IMG/VR virus record: IMGVR_UViG_3300034061_006567
Span: 1-27,763 of that record
DNA from: a virus
Reading direction: 5' to 3' (one strand)
DNA: 27,763 nt
The notes under the pieces were generated by a model that was given only the letters and a program-made list of their open reading frames with translations, was not told where the DNA came from and searched no databases. Below are positions 18,476 to 23,587 of this stretch, piece by piece. How positions within the stretch are numbered: position 1 is the stretch's first letter; every line of letters begins with the position of its first letter. The position numbers were made by a program, and so were the translations under genes.

Positions 18476-18627
18476 TTTTTACCTCCGGAAAATTTTTATG
18501 ATACTGATATCTATCGGTCGATTTGTCACCTCTGTAGGTTAGGGTAGTTAGGGGTTTTTATAACCGCAACGCCCCCACGCACCATCAACGAACCGCCATA
18601 AAACGCTGTCGAATCACTATATCACCA
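18476..18627 (-). other. About 150-nt untranslated leader, no clear gene
   Basis: Lies between the promoter at 18628-18656 and the 25-residue gene. It holds two tiny frames joined TGATG, one of 4 codons and one of 19 codons (MVRGGVAVIKTPNYPNLQR). Neither has a ribosome site, so I do not call them genes. A run of short C-rich repeats (CCCCTAACTACCCTAACC) is present on the minus strand. Confidence 0.4.
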
Positions 18628-18656
18628 AGTATAACACTGCTGCCCCCCAGTGTCAA
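18628..18656 (-). promoter_or_regulatory. Consensus sigma-70-type (early) promoter
   Basis: The minus strand has a perfect TTGACA (18651-18656), a 17-bp spacer and TATACT (18628-18633), so transcription should start near 18621. This is the standard bacterial promoter, expected to be read by unmodified host RNA polymerase at the start of infection. It feeds the 25-residue gene and the small membrane protein. Confidence 0.75.
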
Positions 18657-18680
18657 CCAGAGGGCACACAGTGAGTTACA

Positions 18681-18851
18681 TCAGAACGCGATATCCTCCA
18701 GAGTGGGAATACCCAGAACAGACTCAATCATGGGCGACTCGATATAATCAAAGTTGCTCACATTATCAGAGGCAAGAGTATCCAGAATGGACATAATCTC
18801 AGTGCCAGTGTTACCTTGAGCCAGCATCGAAAGCATCACGGACTTGGACAT
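18681..18851 (-). CDS. Small conserved-looking protein (56 aa)
   Basis: ATG 18851 to TGA 18681. It starts MSKSVMLSMLAQGNTGTEIM, continues SILDTLASDN and ends IPTLEDIAF. The pattern 'MSKS-M--ML--G--G-EI--ILD-' with a 'PTLE-IAF' end fits a short family I associate with phages of marine bacteria. It is probably two helices with an acidic middle. No Shine-Dalgarno site is evident; the gene after it on the strand lies beyond the consensus promoter at 18628-18656. Function unknown. Confidence 0.7.
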   Translation of the reverse strand: MSKSVMLSMLAQGNTGTEIMSILDTLASDNVSNFDYIESPMIESVLGIPTLEDIAF

Positions 18852-18926
18852 AATCAGGAAGAAGTGTGTTAGTTAGTGTGTGAACAGTGAGTGTCTATTA
18901 GAGGGCGCATCTCATTCCCTTGTGTA

Positions 18927-19109
18927 TCAGCCTAGGAGTTCAGGGTAAGTATCAGAAATCTCGCGGATTAACTGCTCGTCACTGATATCCTCTAGATCAG
19001 ATTCCATCAGTCCGTATAACATCTCTTCCTTATCAGTAAGTGTCATTTCATCAATGTACTTGTTGATATAGGTGTCAACAAGTTGGGCACGATTAGCAAG
19101 CATTGTCAT
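18927..19109 (-). CDS. Small acidic helical protein (60 aa), related to the one at 22780
   Basis: ATG 19109 gives MTMLANRAQLVDTYINKYID followed by three further helical segments and the ending SDEQLIREISDTYPELLG. It is strongly acidic and contains no Cys or Trp. The layout matches the protein at 22780-23022: an LVDxY/LIDNY helix, an ID-M turn, then S-[ED][EK][QE]LI-EI---Y. The two therefore look like distant paralogues. A second in-frame ATG lies two codons in. No ribosome site is visible. Function unknown. Confidence 0.7.
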   Translation of the reverse strand: MTMLANRAQLVDTYINKYIDEMTLTDKEEMLYGLMESDLEDISDEQLIREISDTYPELLG

Positions 19110-19143
19110 TAGTAACTGTGTGTTGAGTGAGTGTTACTTAAGG

Positions 19144-19401
19144 TCAGAGATCTTGCAGCATTTCGTTCATCTCAATCCGATTGATTTTCGGGTCGTTGAA
19201 CTTAACGCCATCCTTAGTTTCACGCAATCCATAATCCTCATAGAGACGATTTACAAGGGTTTCGTAATCACCACACTCAAAGGCAAGGTTATACAGACCC
19301 TCATCATTCTGCAACCACAGTGACACATTCCAGGTTTCGTAGTTTGCCCAACCGTTATAGGTGGTGTCGGTAAGATCGGTTTGGAAGAAAGTGATAGTCA
19401 T
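19144..19401 (-). CDS. Phage/bacterial small protein with a WANYETWNVSLW motif (85 aa)
   Basis: ATG 19401 lies 14 nt after the TAGTAT box of a repeat copy, with AAGGA in between at 9 nt spacing. The core GWANYETWNVSLWLQNDEGL (residues 17-36) is a distinctive motif of a small soluble family common in phages and plasmids (DUF-class, no known activity). The rest is helical: YETLVNRLYEDYGL, then NRIEMNEMLQDL. The family is often found among early or accessory genes. It lies downstream of the gene at 19448 in the same transcription direction. Confidence 0.8.
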   Translation of the reverse strand: MTITFFQTDLTDTTYNGWANYETWNVSLWLQNDEGLYNLAFECGDYETLVNRLYEDYGLRETKDGVKFNDPKINRIEMNEMLQDL

Positions 19402-19415
19402 TTGGGGTTGTCCTT

Positions 19416-19447
19416 ATACTACTGGTACACTTTGGAGGATCCAAGTT
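19416..19447 (-). repeat. 32-bp intergenic repeat, copy 1
   Basis: Minus-strand blocks: AACTTGGATCC, TCC, AAAGTGT, ACCAG, TAGTAT, then A. It begins directly after the TGA of the upstream gene and lies 14 nt before the ATG of the 85-residue gene. It is the leftmost copy and the only one left of the terminator at 20732. Confidence 0.9.
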
Positions 19448-19615
19448 TCATTCAACCAACTGCAGACGCTCTATAAACTCTTCCAGATATTCGGTGGGGT
19501 CGCGACCTAACTCTGCGATACGATTTAACTCATTTAAGACTGTGCTAAACTGTTGTACATAAGGCACGCGGATTCTGTCAGTTTTGCCCAGAAAAGTGTA
19601 GTTTTTAGGTCTCAT
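19448..19615 (-). CDS. Small basic/helical protein (55 aa)
   Basis: From ATG 19615 the product reads MRPKNYTFLGKTDRIRVPYV, followed by helices QQFSTVLNELNRIAEL and PTEYLEEFIERLQLVE. An upstream ATG at 19636 would add seven residues (MLFWDKT). Neither start has a Shine-Dalgarno site. The 19615 start is chosen because it begins exactly where a long inverted repeat ends, and Leu-Phe-Trp-Asp would be encoded by the repeat arm itself. It probably belongs to the operon started by the promoter at 19890. The stop is followed at once by repeat copy 1. Function unknown. Confidence 0.65.
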   Translation of the reverse strand: MRPKNYTFLGKTDRIRVPYVQQFSTVLNELNRIAELGRDPTEYLEEFIERLQLVE

Positions 19616-19665
19616 AGTTTTGTCCCAAAATAGCATCAATATCTATACAGTTTCGGGACAAAACT
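19616..19665. repeat. Inverted repeat abutting a start codon
   Basis: Arms AGTTTTGTCCC (19616-19626) and GGGACAAAACT (19655-19665) are perfect complements. With AAAA/TTTC inside, 14 of 15 positions pair, around a 20-nt loop. In the minus-strand mRNA the hairpin ends immediately before ATG 19615. There is no U-run, so it is more likely an operator or a translational control hairpin than a terminator. Confidence 0.7.
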
Positions 19666-19688
19666 AATTGGTATAAAATGATACTAAC

Positions 19689-19862
19689 TCACCAGCTGTC
19701 GGGTGTATTCAAGTCCTCAACATATGCATCACAGTGTTCAGCAGGTTCCAACTTAAATAACTTCTCCCAATCAATCTGGTGGGGGTCGAAGTCACCGAAC
19801 ACTGATAGATCCAGAGTGACCCTATAACGCTGCTTCTGTGCTTGTTGATAGGCAACCGACAT
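19689..19862 (-). CDS. Small conserved-looking protein (57 aa), start corrected to 19862
   Basis: The frame is open to 20057, but ATG 19862 is the supported start. It has AAGGAG at about 7 nt, and a consensus promoter (19890-19918) lies just upstream, so longer versions would begin before the transcript. The protein reads MSVAYQQAQKQRYRVTLDLS, then VFGDFDPHQIDWEKLFKLEP, and ends with an acidic tail (YVEDLNTPDSW). The 'NP/DPHQIDW-KLF-LEPAE' core resembles a short protein I associate with cyanophages. It looks soluble. As the first gene of this early unit it is likely expressed soon after infection. Function unknown. Confidence 0.82.
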   Translation of the reverse strand: MSVAYQQAQKQRYRVTLDLSVFGDFDPHQIDWEKLFKLEPAEHCDAYVEDLNTPDSW

Positions 19863-19889
19863 AAGTGTTCTCCTTGGTGTTATGGAACT

Positions 19890-19918
19890 ACTATAAGATG
19901 ATGTGGGGTTAATGTCAA
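19890..19918 (-). promoter_or_regulatory. Consensus sigma-70-type (early) promoter
   Basis: The minus strand has TTGACA (19913-19918), a 17-bp spacer and TATAGT (19890-19895). The start should be near 19883, giving a leader of about 20 nt that contains the AAGGAG ribosome site of the 57-residue gene. It is one of the best-formed promoters in the window. Confidence 0.8.
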
Positions 19919-19990
19919 GGGCGTTGGGGATATTTATGTGGGGGTGTGACATTTTGGCGGGGGGATTGTGAGGATTTTGTGACCCTGAGA

Positions 19991-20020
19991 TTGACAAAAG
20001 TGCGGTCCTTATGTTATACT
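19991..20020 (+). promoter_or_regulatory. Sigma-70-type promoter facing the HNH gene
   Basis: The plus strand has TTGACA (19991-19996), an 18-bp spacer and TATACT (20015-20020). It is divergent from the promoter at 19890 and would give the HNH gene a leader of about 160 nt. An isolated perfect -10 box (TATAAT, 20113-20118) lies downstream without a good -35. The rest of 20021-20146 is AT-rich with no gene. Confidence 0.6.
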
Positions 20021-20146
20021 GCCTAAGATAACAAGACTCTCGAAGGTTTATAAGCACACAGAGAGATTATAACAATATAACACAATTATTATACTTTTTA
20101 TCAGTTACTCACTATAATTTAATCATACATTATCCACTCTCTAAAA

Positions 20147-20182
20147 AGTATTTTCTACTACATAGATTTAGTAGAAAATACT
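20147..20182. repeat. Perfect 14-bp inverted repeat before the HNH start
   Basis: AGTATTTTCTACTA (20147-20160) and TAGTAGAAAATACT (20169-20182) are exact complements around an 8-nt loop. The hairpin ends at the base before ATG 20183 (out of frame) and 5 nt before the HNH ATG at 20188, leaving no room for a free ribosome site. Phage homing endonucleases such as T4 I-TevI are held back by hairpins over their start region; this could be the same type of control. Confidence 0.75.
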
Positions 20183-20187
20183 ATGAA

Positions 20188-20727
20188 ATGGAAGTCCCAA
20201 CAGTTAGACTTAAGAACCTAAATGAAATCAAAGGTTTAGAGAAATTTGGCGATTATGCTATAGATGTGAATGGCAATGTTTGGTCTTTCAAGTATAACAA
20301 GGTAAAGAAACTACGTCCAGGATGGGCAAAGAAAAGGGGCAACTATTTGTTCGTTAGACTATCTGATGACAAGGGAAATAAGCGTAATTTGTATGTTCAT
20401 AGGTTAGTTGCTATGGCATACTTACCCTGTGACGATTTCACACTGGAAGTTAATCATATCAATCGCAACCAATGTGATAACAGAATTGAGAATCTTGAGT
20501 GGATAAGTAGAAAACAAAATATGGAACATTTATCACAAACTAAGGGATTTGTTCTGGATAATTATGTAACAAATAAGATTAAAGAAGTTCACGCTGCTTC
20601 TCATCGTAAAGGATTACCAGTTCCTAACTCTTATGAGTTCACAAATAGTATAATTGAAGGTGCATTAGAAAATTATATCAATCAATATGGATTGCGTAAG
20701 GTAATGAATACTTTACCTCATCCATAA
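20188..20727 (+). CDS. HNH homing endonuclease with NUMOD4-like N-terminus
   Basis: The only plus-strand gene in the window (179 aa). The N-terminal part fits the NUMOD4 type: YAIDVNGNVWSFKYNKVKKL, then YLFVRLSDD. The HNH part follows: YVHRLVAMAYLP (residues 69-80), then EVNHINRNQCDNRIENLEW (87-105). His71, His90, Asn98 and Asn102 are the expected active-site positions. The C-terminal 65 residues (VHAASHRKGLPVPNS, GALENYINQYGLRKV) may form a DNA-recognition helix. Such enzymes make a nick or break at a cognate site so that their own gene is copied in by recombination. Its orientation, private promoter and flanking hairpin and terminator mark it as an insertion between two leftward units. No group I intron core is visible. 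The start choice (20188) is by frame only. Confidence 0.9.
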   Translation: MEVPTVRLKNLNEIKGLEKFGDYAIDVNGNVWSFKYNKVKKLRPGWAKKRGNYLFVRLSDDKGNKRNLYVHRLVAMAYLPCDDFTLEVNHINRNQCDNRIENLEWISRKQNMEHLSQTKGFVLDNYVTNKIKEVHAASHRKGLPVPNSYEFTNSIIEGALENYINQYGLRKVMNTLPHP

Positions 20728-20731
20728 GCAT

Positions 20732-20762
20732 AAAAAAAGAGAGGGATAACCAGTCCCTCTCT
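20732..20762 (-). terminator. Rho-independent terminator for the leftward early array
   Basis: On the minus strand, AGAGAGGGA and TCCCTCTCT form a 9-bp GC-rich stem with a 7-nt loop, followed directly by seven U. It lies downstream of the last gene of the array (ending 20886) and shields the HNH gene from opposing transcription. On the plus strand the same stem has no U-run, so termination of the HNH transcript would be weaker. Confidence 0.88.
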
Positions 20763-20885
20763 CTATACACCCATCTAGCAATTAGTTGAATTATCTATAC
20801 TCTACGGAAGTCACTTTCTTTACTTACTAGAGGCTAACTCCTTTCCTCGCACAAAGTGCTTAAGCGCAAGCACCTTGTTTATCAT
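20763..20885. other. Non-coding stretch after the early array
   Basis: Contains a small hairpin (GTGCTT, six-nt loop, AAGCAC; 20856-20873). A 21-codon minus-strand frame starts directly after the TAA of the 58-residue gene (TAAATG), but nothing supports it as a gene. Otherwise nothing is recognised. Confidence 0.4.
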
Positions 20886-21062
20886 TTAGTTGCATTCTTG
20901 AGAATAAAGAATGTTCAGCATTTGTTGGTGATAGTTGTCTGCTTCTACCTCACATTGATGAGATTCAGTTGCATCATCAATACAATACTGTTTCATATTC
21001 AGAGTGTGCATTACATCATTGAGAAGTTCAACAAGTGAATCAATCTTTTGTTCGTTAGTCAT
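20886..21062 (-). CDS. Small hypothetical protein (58 aa), last gene of the early array
   Basis: ATG 21062 overlaps the TGA of the previous gene (TGATG), so it is translationally coupled. The product reads MTNEQKIDSLVELLNDVMHT, then acidic helical text with two Cys in the middle and one near the end (ILYSQECN). It is probably all helical and soluble. The transcript should stop at the terminator at 20732-20762. Function unknown. Confidence 0.72.
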   Translation of the reverse strand: MTNEQKIDSLVELLNDVMHTLNMKQYCIDDATESHQCEVEADNYHQQMLNILYSQECN

Positions 21063-21199
21063 CAGTTAAGAGAGAGTGATTGAACGAACTTGTAACCAGC
21101 AAGATTGCCAAAGTTTTGAGTGTGTGCTTTATACTCTGACCTTGCAATAATTGTCTTGATTTGATTCGTATTGCAGTGTTGGTAAATATACTTTTTCAT
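21062..21199 (-). CDS. Small basic protein (45 aa)
   Basis: ATG 21199 lies 3 nt after the stop of the 63-residue gene, and its TGA overlaps the next ATG. The product starts MKKYIYQHCNTNQIKTIIAR and ends GYKFVQSLSLN, with basic charge and no acidic run. The pattern of closely packed starts and stops is the main support. Function unknown. Confidence 0.68.
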   Translation of the reverse strand: MKKYIYQHCNTNQIKTIIARSEYKAHTQNFGNLAGYKFVQSLSLN

Positions 21200-21202
21200 C
21201 AG

Positions 21203-21394
21203 TTAATTTACCTTCAGTTTGCAGACTTCAACTTCTTCATATTGCATTTCATCAGGTTCATATTCATCCTTTATTTCGCGAAGTTCTTGTGCATAAACTT
21301 CTGCATCTTGTTCGTTAAAGAATAGTTTGTGAAGTTCAAGTTGCGAGTAATAATCATTACCACGGGCAAAGACTCCGAAGACTTGATTGTTCAT
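21203..21394 (-). CDS. Small acidic protein (63 aa)
   Basis: ATG 21394 is 3 nt after the stop of the 103-residue gene. The N-terminus (MNNQVFGVFARGNDYYSQLE) is strand-like. The middle (FFNEQDAEVYAQELREIKDE) is a helix with the 'F-{4}DAE-YA-EL' pattern seen in several small phage proteins of this size, including the one at 23383 (FFSEDDAEDYCD). It then turns very acidic (YEPDEMQYEEVEV). It is likely a member of a broad family of short phage beta-alpha proteins that modify host processes. No specific role can be given. Confidence 0.72.
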   Translation of the reverse strand: MNNQVFGVFARGNDYYSQLELHKLFFNEQDAEVYAQELREIKDEYEPDEMQYEEVEVCKLKVN

Positions 21395-21397
21395 AAC

Positions 21398-21709
21398 TTA
21401 GTTCAGTTTGATGCTGTTGTTAAAGGGAACTTCTCCATCCTTGGTTGATACAAACCAGTTGAAGTTCTTTTGATACACATACTCTCCATTTCCGTGTGCT
21501 TGGAGAATAGCATTGAGACGTGATTTAGTGGTTACTGACTTATAACCACCATCAAACAATTCCAACCATGTATCACCAATCATTGCAATCAGATTGTCAA
21601 ACAGATAGACGAAACTTGTGCCTTCAATGTTAATGACTTGAGTGTTATCCTTCTTCCAATCAATCTCTTGATTGATTGCTTGATTCATTTGGGATTCGAT
21701 TTTACGCAT
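21398..21709 (-). CDS. Phage early protein of unknown function (103 aa), start corrected to 21709
   Basis: The frame is open to 21820, but that extension runs through repeat copy 2. ATG 21709 gives MRKIESQMNQAINQEIDWKK, then DNTQVINIEGTSFVYLFDNL, then YKSVTTKSRLNAILQAHGNG. The order 'I---IDWKKDNT-V----G---V-LF-N-IA' followed by 'TTKSRLNAIL' is a recurring phage pattern in accessory gene clusters and suggests a small alpha/beta fold. An in-frame ATG seven codons in is an alternative start. The leader between the repeat's TAGTAT and the start is 34 nt and is C/A-rich with no Shine-Dalgarno site. It is the first gene of a four-gene cassette. Confidence 0.78.
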   Translation of the reverse strand: MRKIESQMNQAINQEIDWKKDNTQVINIEGTSFVYLFDNLIAMIGDTWLELFDGGYKSVTTKSRLNAILQAHGNGEYVYQKNFNWFVSTKDGEVPFNNSIKLN

Positions 21710-21743
21710 TTGTTTGAGTTTGAGTTTGGGGTGGGTGGGTCTT

Positions 21744-21775
21744 ATACTACTAGGACACTTTGCAGGATCCAAGTT
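21744..21775 (-). repeat. 32-bp intergenic repeat, copy 2
   Basis: Blocks: AACTTGGATCC, TGC, AAAGTGT, CCTAG, TAGTAT, A. It is 25 nt from the upstream stop, the largest gap in the set, and has no ATG at its end. Confidence 0.9.
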
Positions 21776-21800
21776 TGAATTACTGAAGGAATAAGTTTGA

Positions 21801-22037
21801 TTAACCTCCACCGTACACATAGTCTACAATACCAGCAGAATGATTCACTCCTTCAATCACAGTGAACTTTGCATACTTATCAAACTCTTCAGCATGATAC
21901 TCGCTGAACTGTGCGATAAAGAACTCACGGGCAGATTCTTTAGATTCAGCAGCAATAACTACCATTCCAGAGGTATAATCAGACAGGACTTCGTTGATGA
22001 TATACAGATTCATTTTCTTGGTTTCGTTGGTGCTCAT
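21801..22037 (-). CDS. Small hypothetical protein (78 aa, or 70 aa from an internal start)
   Basis: Two starts are possible. ATG 22037 is formed by the last bases of repeat copy 3; ATG 22013, eight codons later, gives MNLYIINEVLSDYTSGMVVI and is the more natural protein start. The rest reads AAESKESAREFFIAQFSEYH and ends with a Gly tail (YVYGGG). The beta-helix layout with 'A-S-ESAREFF' resembles other small phage proteins that begin 'YII---', but I give no function. A Shine-Dalgarno site is lacking at both starts. Confidence 0.72.
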   Translation of the reverse strand: MSTNETKKMNLYIINEVLSDYTSGMVVIAAESKESAREFFIAQFSEYHAEEFDKYAKFTVIEGVNHSAGIVDYVYGGG

Positions 22038-22067
22038 ACTACTAGGACACTTTAGAGGATCCAAGTT
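22036..22067 (-). repeat. 32-bp intergenic repeat, copy 3
   Basis: Blocks: AACTTGGATCC, TCT, AAAGTGT, CCTAG, TAGTAT, G, the commonest form. It starts 1 nt after the upstream TAG, and its end forms an ATG. Confidence 0.92.
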
Positions 22068-22068
22068 T

Positions 22069-22245
22069 CTAACAGCAAAGAGATTGCATAAAGAACCACT
22101 CATACTCTCCATCTTCTGGATCTACTCCATTCACAATAAATTCAGAATAAAGTGCATCTGATGTGGCATAATCATCTTGACTTACAAAGAACTCAAGACG
22201 CTCCATAAGTGTAGACGACATCGAATCAATAAGAGTTTGCTTCAT
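22069..22245 (-). CDS. Small acidic protein (58 aa)
   Basis: ATG 22245 overlaps the TGA of the upstream small gene (ATGA), a classic coupling signal. The product reads MKQTLIDSMSSTLMERLEFF, then a stretch rich in Asp and Tyr, then DPEDGEYEWFFMQSLCC. It ends in a Cys-Cys pair. It is likely soluble and helical. The TAG stop is 1 nt before repeat copy 3, so this gene closes a three-gene cassette. Function unknown. Confidence 0.75.
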   Translation of the reverse strand: MKQTLIDSMSSTLMERLEFFVSQDDYATSDALYSEFIVNGVDPEDGEYEWFFMQSLCC

Positions 22246-22394
22246 TGTTGTGGGGAAAGAATGTCGGCTGTGGTATGAAGAATGGATGCGGTTGTTTGTC
22301 TTACTGATGGTGAAAAGACAAGTGCAACAATGAAAATTAATGTAACAACTTTCACTCTATCTGGTGATTTGAATGTTAGAGTCTTGCGTGACAT
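22242..22394 (-). CDS. Small single-span membrane protein (50 aa)
   Basis: ATG 22394 follows the TGA of the 114-residue gene without a gap (TGAATG), and its own TGA overlaps the next ATG by 4 nt. The product has a basic N-terminus (MSRKTLTFKSPDRVK), a hydrophobic helix (VVTLIFIVALVFS, residues 16-28) and a polar C-terminus. This fits an inner-membrane protein with a cytoplasmic N-terminus, or an uncleaved signal anchor. Function unknown; the exact overlaps at both ends make it a convincing gene. Confidence 0.72.
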   Translation of the reverse strand: MSRKTLTFKSPDRVKVVTLIFIVALVFSPSVRQTTASILHTTADILSPQQ

Positions 22395-22739
22395 TCAGAC
22401 TCCCAATTCAATCATCCGATTTACAATCTTGGTACGAGCAATAGTCTTACCGTTCAGAGTATAAGAGAAGCGAACTCCACCTTTTACAGTCGGAGAGCAA
22501 CGACAATAGAGTTTTACCTCGTTAATCTTATCTCCGTTCTGATTGTGCAGAGGAAAGTAATAAGAACACTCACCTGCAATATATGATGCCTTGGAGCAAA
22601 CATCAACAACTACAGTAGCATTCAGACGGTCAATGATACCATTGCGAGCATCATAATTGTCGCGGGCAAGTTTGGATGCCAGGTTGATGCTATCTTGAAT
22701 GCGATCGATGTTATCTTGAATCATTTGGTTGGTGCTCAT
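22395..22739 (-). CDS. Hypothetical protein (114 aa, or 109 aa from an internal start)
   Basis: ATG 22739 is formed by repeat copy 4. A second in-frame ATG at 22724, 13 nt after TAGTAT, gives MIQDNIDRIQDSINLASKLA and matches the start distance seen at other repeat copies. The first 45 residues are helical. The second half is beta-rich with four Cys (VVVDVCSKASYIAGECSYYF, VKLYCRCSPTVKGG), which could bind a metal, though no standard zinc motif is clear. It heads a three-gene cassette. Function unknown. Confidence 0.75.
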   Translation of the reverse strand: MSTNQMIQDNIDRIQDSINLASKLARDNYDARNGIIDRLNATVVVDVCSKASYIAGECSYYFPLHNQNGDKINEVKLYCRCSPTVKGGVRFSYTLNGKTIARTKIVNRMIELGV

Positions 22740-22769
22740 ACTACTGAGACACTTTGCAGGATCCAAGTT
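22738..22769 (-). repeat. 32-bp intergenic repeat, copy 4
   Basis: Blocks: AACTTGGATCC, TGC, AAAGTGT, CTCAG, TAGTAT, G. It is 10 nt after the upstream stop, and its end forms an ATG. Confidence 0.9.
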
Positions 22770-22779
22770 AGTAACACTC

Positions 22780-23022
22780 TCAGTCCTTGACACTTTCTAA
22801 CAACATCTCCAGTGTGTCATTATCATACAATTCTCCAATCTCAGAGATAAGTTCTTTCTCACTGTATTTGTTAAACTCAGCAACGAGACTATCATATGCA
22901 AACTGGACTAAAGTATCCATATCCATACCATCAATTACATGATTGGCATAGTTATCAATTAGAGTCGAAAGTTGTTCGTTAGTCAGTGTCATTTTGTTTG
23001 TAGGATTAGGAAGGGAAATCAT
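22780..23022 (-). CDS. Acidic helical protein (80 aa), paralogue of the protein at 18927
   Basis: ATG 23022 overlaps the TGA of the upstream membrane-protein gene (ATGA). An internal ATG at 22992 would give a 70-residue version (MTLTNEQLSTLIDNYANHVI) that matches the 60-residue relative better, so the true start is uncertain. Shared features are LIDNY, IDGM and SEKELISEIGELY, as in the relative (LVDTY, IDEM, SDEQLIREISDTY). The protein is acidic, helical and lacks Cys. Similar short proteins occur in cyanophages, sometimes in several copies, as far as I recall. Function unknown. Confidence 0.72.
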   Translation of the reverse strand: MISLPNPTNKMTLTNEQLSTLIDNYANHVIDGMDMDTLVQFAYDSLVAEFNKYSEKELISEIGELYDNDTLEMLLESVKD

Positions 23023-23246
23023 TTCTTCAGAAAGTTTTTGAGGAAATCGAGTATCAGAATCACACCAAGGACTTGCACATAGGTGATAGACAAACCTACC
23101 ATAAAGTGTAGAATTGCATAGAACACACCTGCAATGATTGCAGTGGCAATCAGACTACCAACTAATCGCCCAAATGCTTCACCAACCAAACTTGCAGATT
23201 CTTCGAGTTGTTGTTGTTTTTCAGGAGAGATATTCATTGATTTCAT
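23019..23246 (-). CDS. Small two-span membrane protein (75 aa)
   Basis: ATG 23246 overlaps the TGA of the upstream gene (AAATGA). A polar helical N-terminus (MKSMNISPEKQQQLEESASL) is followed by two hydrophobic helices, about residues 31-50 (VGSLIATAIIAGVFYAILHF) and 54-68 (LSITYVQVLGVILIL), and a Lys-rich end (DFLKNFLKK). Both termini are probably cytoplasmic. Its neighbour upstream is a small secreted protein, so the pair may act together at the envelope. Function unknown. A third in-frame ATG (MNIS) is a possible alternative start. Confidence 0.78.
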   Translation of the reverse strand: MKSMNISPEKQQQLEESASLVGEAFGRLVGSLIATAIIAGVFYAILHFMVGLSITYVQVLGVILILDFLKNFLKK

Positions 23247-23377
23247 TTGCAATAGTTGGGGTCAATTTGACAGAACTTTTCTGCTTGTGCTTCTTGATAC
23301 TCATTCACGGTTGCAATAGCTTTTGCACCGAATGAAATACCAAAGAAAAGTGTAGCAAATACAAGTGCAATTCTCAT
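23243..23377 (-). CDS. Small protein with signal peptide (44 aa)
   Basis: ATG 23377 opens a frame with a textbook signal peptide: MR, then the hydrophobic core IALVFATLFFGISFG, then AKA before a likely cleavage after residue 20. The mature part of about 24 residues is charged and holds two Cys six residues apart (FCQIDPNYCK), which could pair in the periplasm. The TGA overlaps the next ATG (ATGA), tying it to the two-span membrane protein. The start is 5 nt after the preceding stop. Function unknown; a role at the host envelope is an inference from the targeting signal. Confidence 0.72.
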   Translation of the reverse strand: MRIALVFATLFFGISFGAKAIATVNEYQEAQAEKFCQIDPNYCK

Positions 23378-23382
23378 TTCAA

Positions 23383-23553
23383 TCAATCAACAACAGAGTA
23401 ACATGCAACCCAGGAAGGAATGCCGCTTAGAGATAGAGAACTGTTGCGAGCATCGCAATAGTCTTCGGCATCATCTTCAGAGAAGAAAGGTCCAATATAC
23501 TCGGGAGAATCGAGGGCATCAGAAGTGAATCGGACAGTGTAAGTTGTGCTCAT
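23383..23553 (-). CDS. Small acidic protein (56 aa)
   Basis: The ATG at 23553 is formed by repeat copy 5, and no other ATG follows nearby, so here the repeat's own ATG is the likely start. The product reads MSTTYTVRFTSDALDSPEYI, then GPFFSEDDAEDYCDARNSSL, then IPSWVACYSVVD: a strand, an acidic helix with a central Cys, and a strand. This beta-alpha-beta outline is shared with the protein at 21203. It heads a four-gene cassette (23553 to 22780). Function unknown. Confidence 0.75.
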   Translation of the reverse strand: MSTTYTVRFTSDALDSPEYIGPFFSEDDAEDYCDARNSSLSLSGIPSWVACYSVVD

Positions 23554-23583
23554 ACTACTAGGACACTTTAGAGGATCCAAGTT
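23552..23583 (-). repeat. 32-bp intergenic repeat, copy 5
   Basis: Commonest form (TCT, CCTAG, TAGTAT, G). It is 4 nt after the upstream TGA. The junction reads TGA TAG TAA CTTGG, three in-frame stop codons, the last overlapping the repeat. Its end forms an ATG. Confidence 0.92.
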
Positions 23584-23587
23584 ACTA

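Noticed and set aside
18476-18600. Tiny leader frames (4 and 19 codons) as a leader-peptide attenuator
   Set aside because: There is no ribosome site, no run of regulatory codons and no terminator/antiterminator pair before the next gene.
19863-20057. Longer N-terminus for the 57-residue gene (start at 20057)
   Set aside because: The extension crosses a consensus promoter, has low-complexity composition and no ribosome site, whereas ATG 19862 has AAGGAG.
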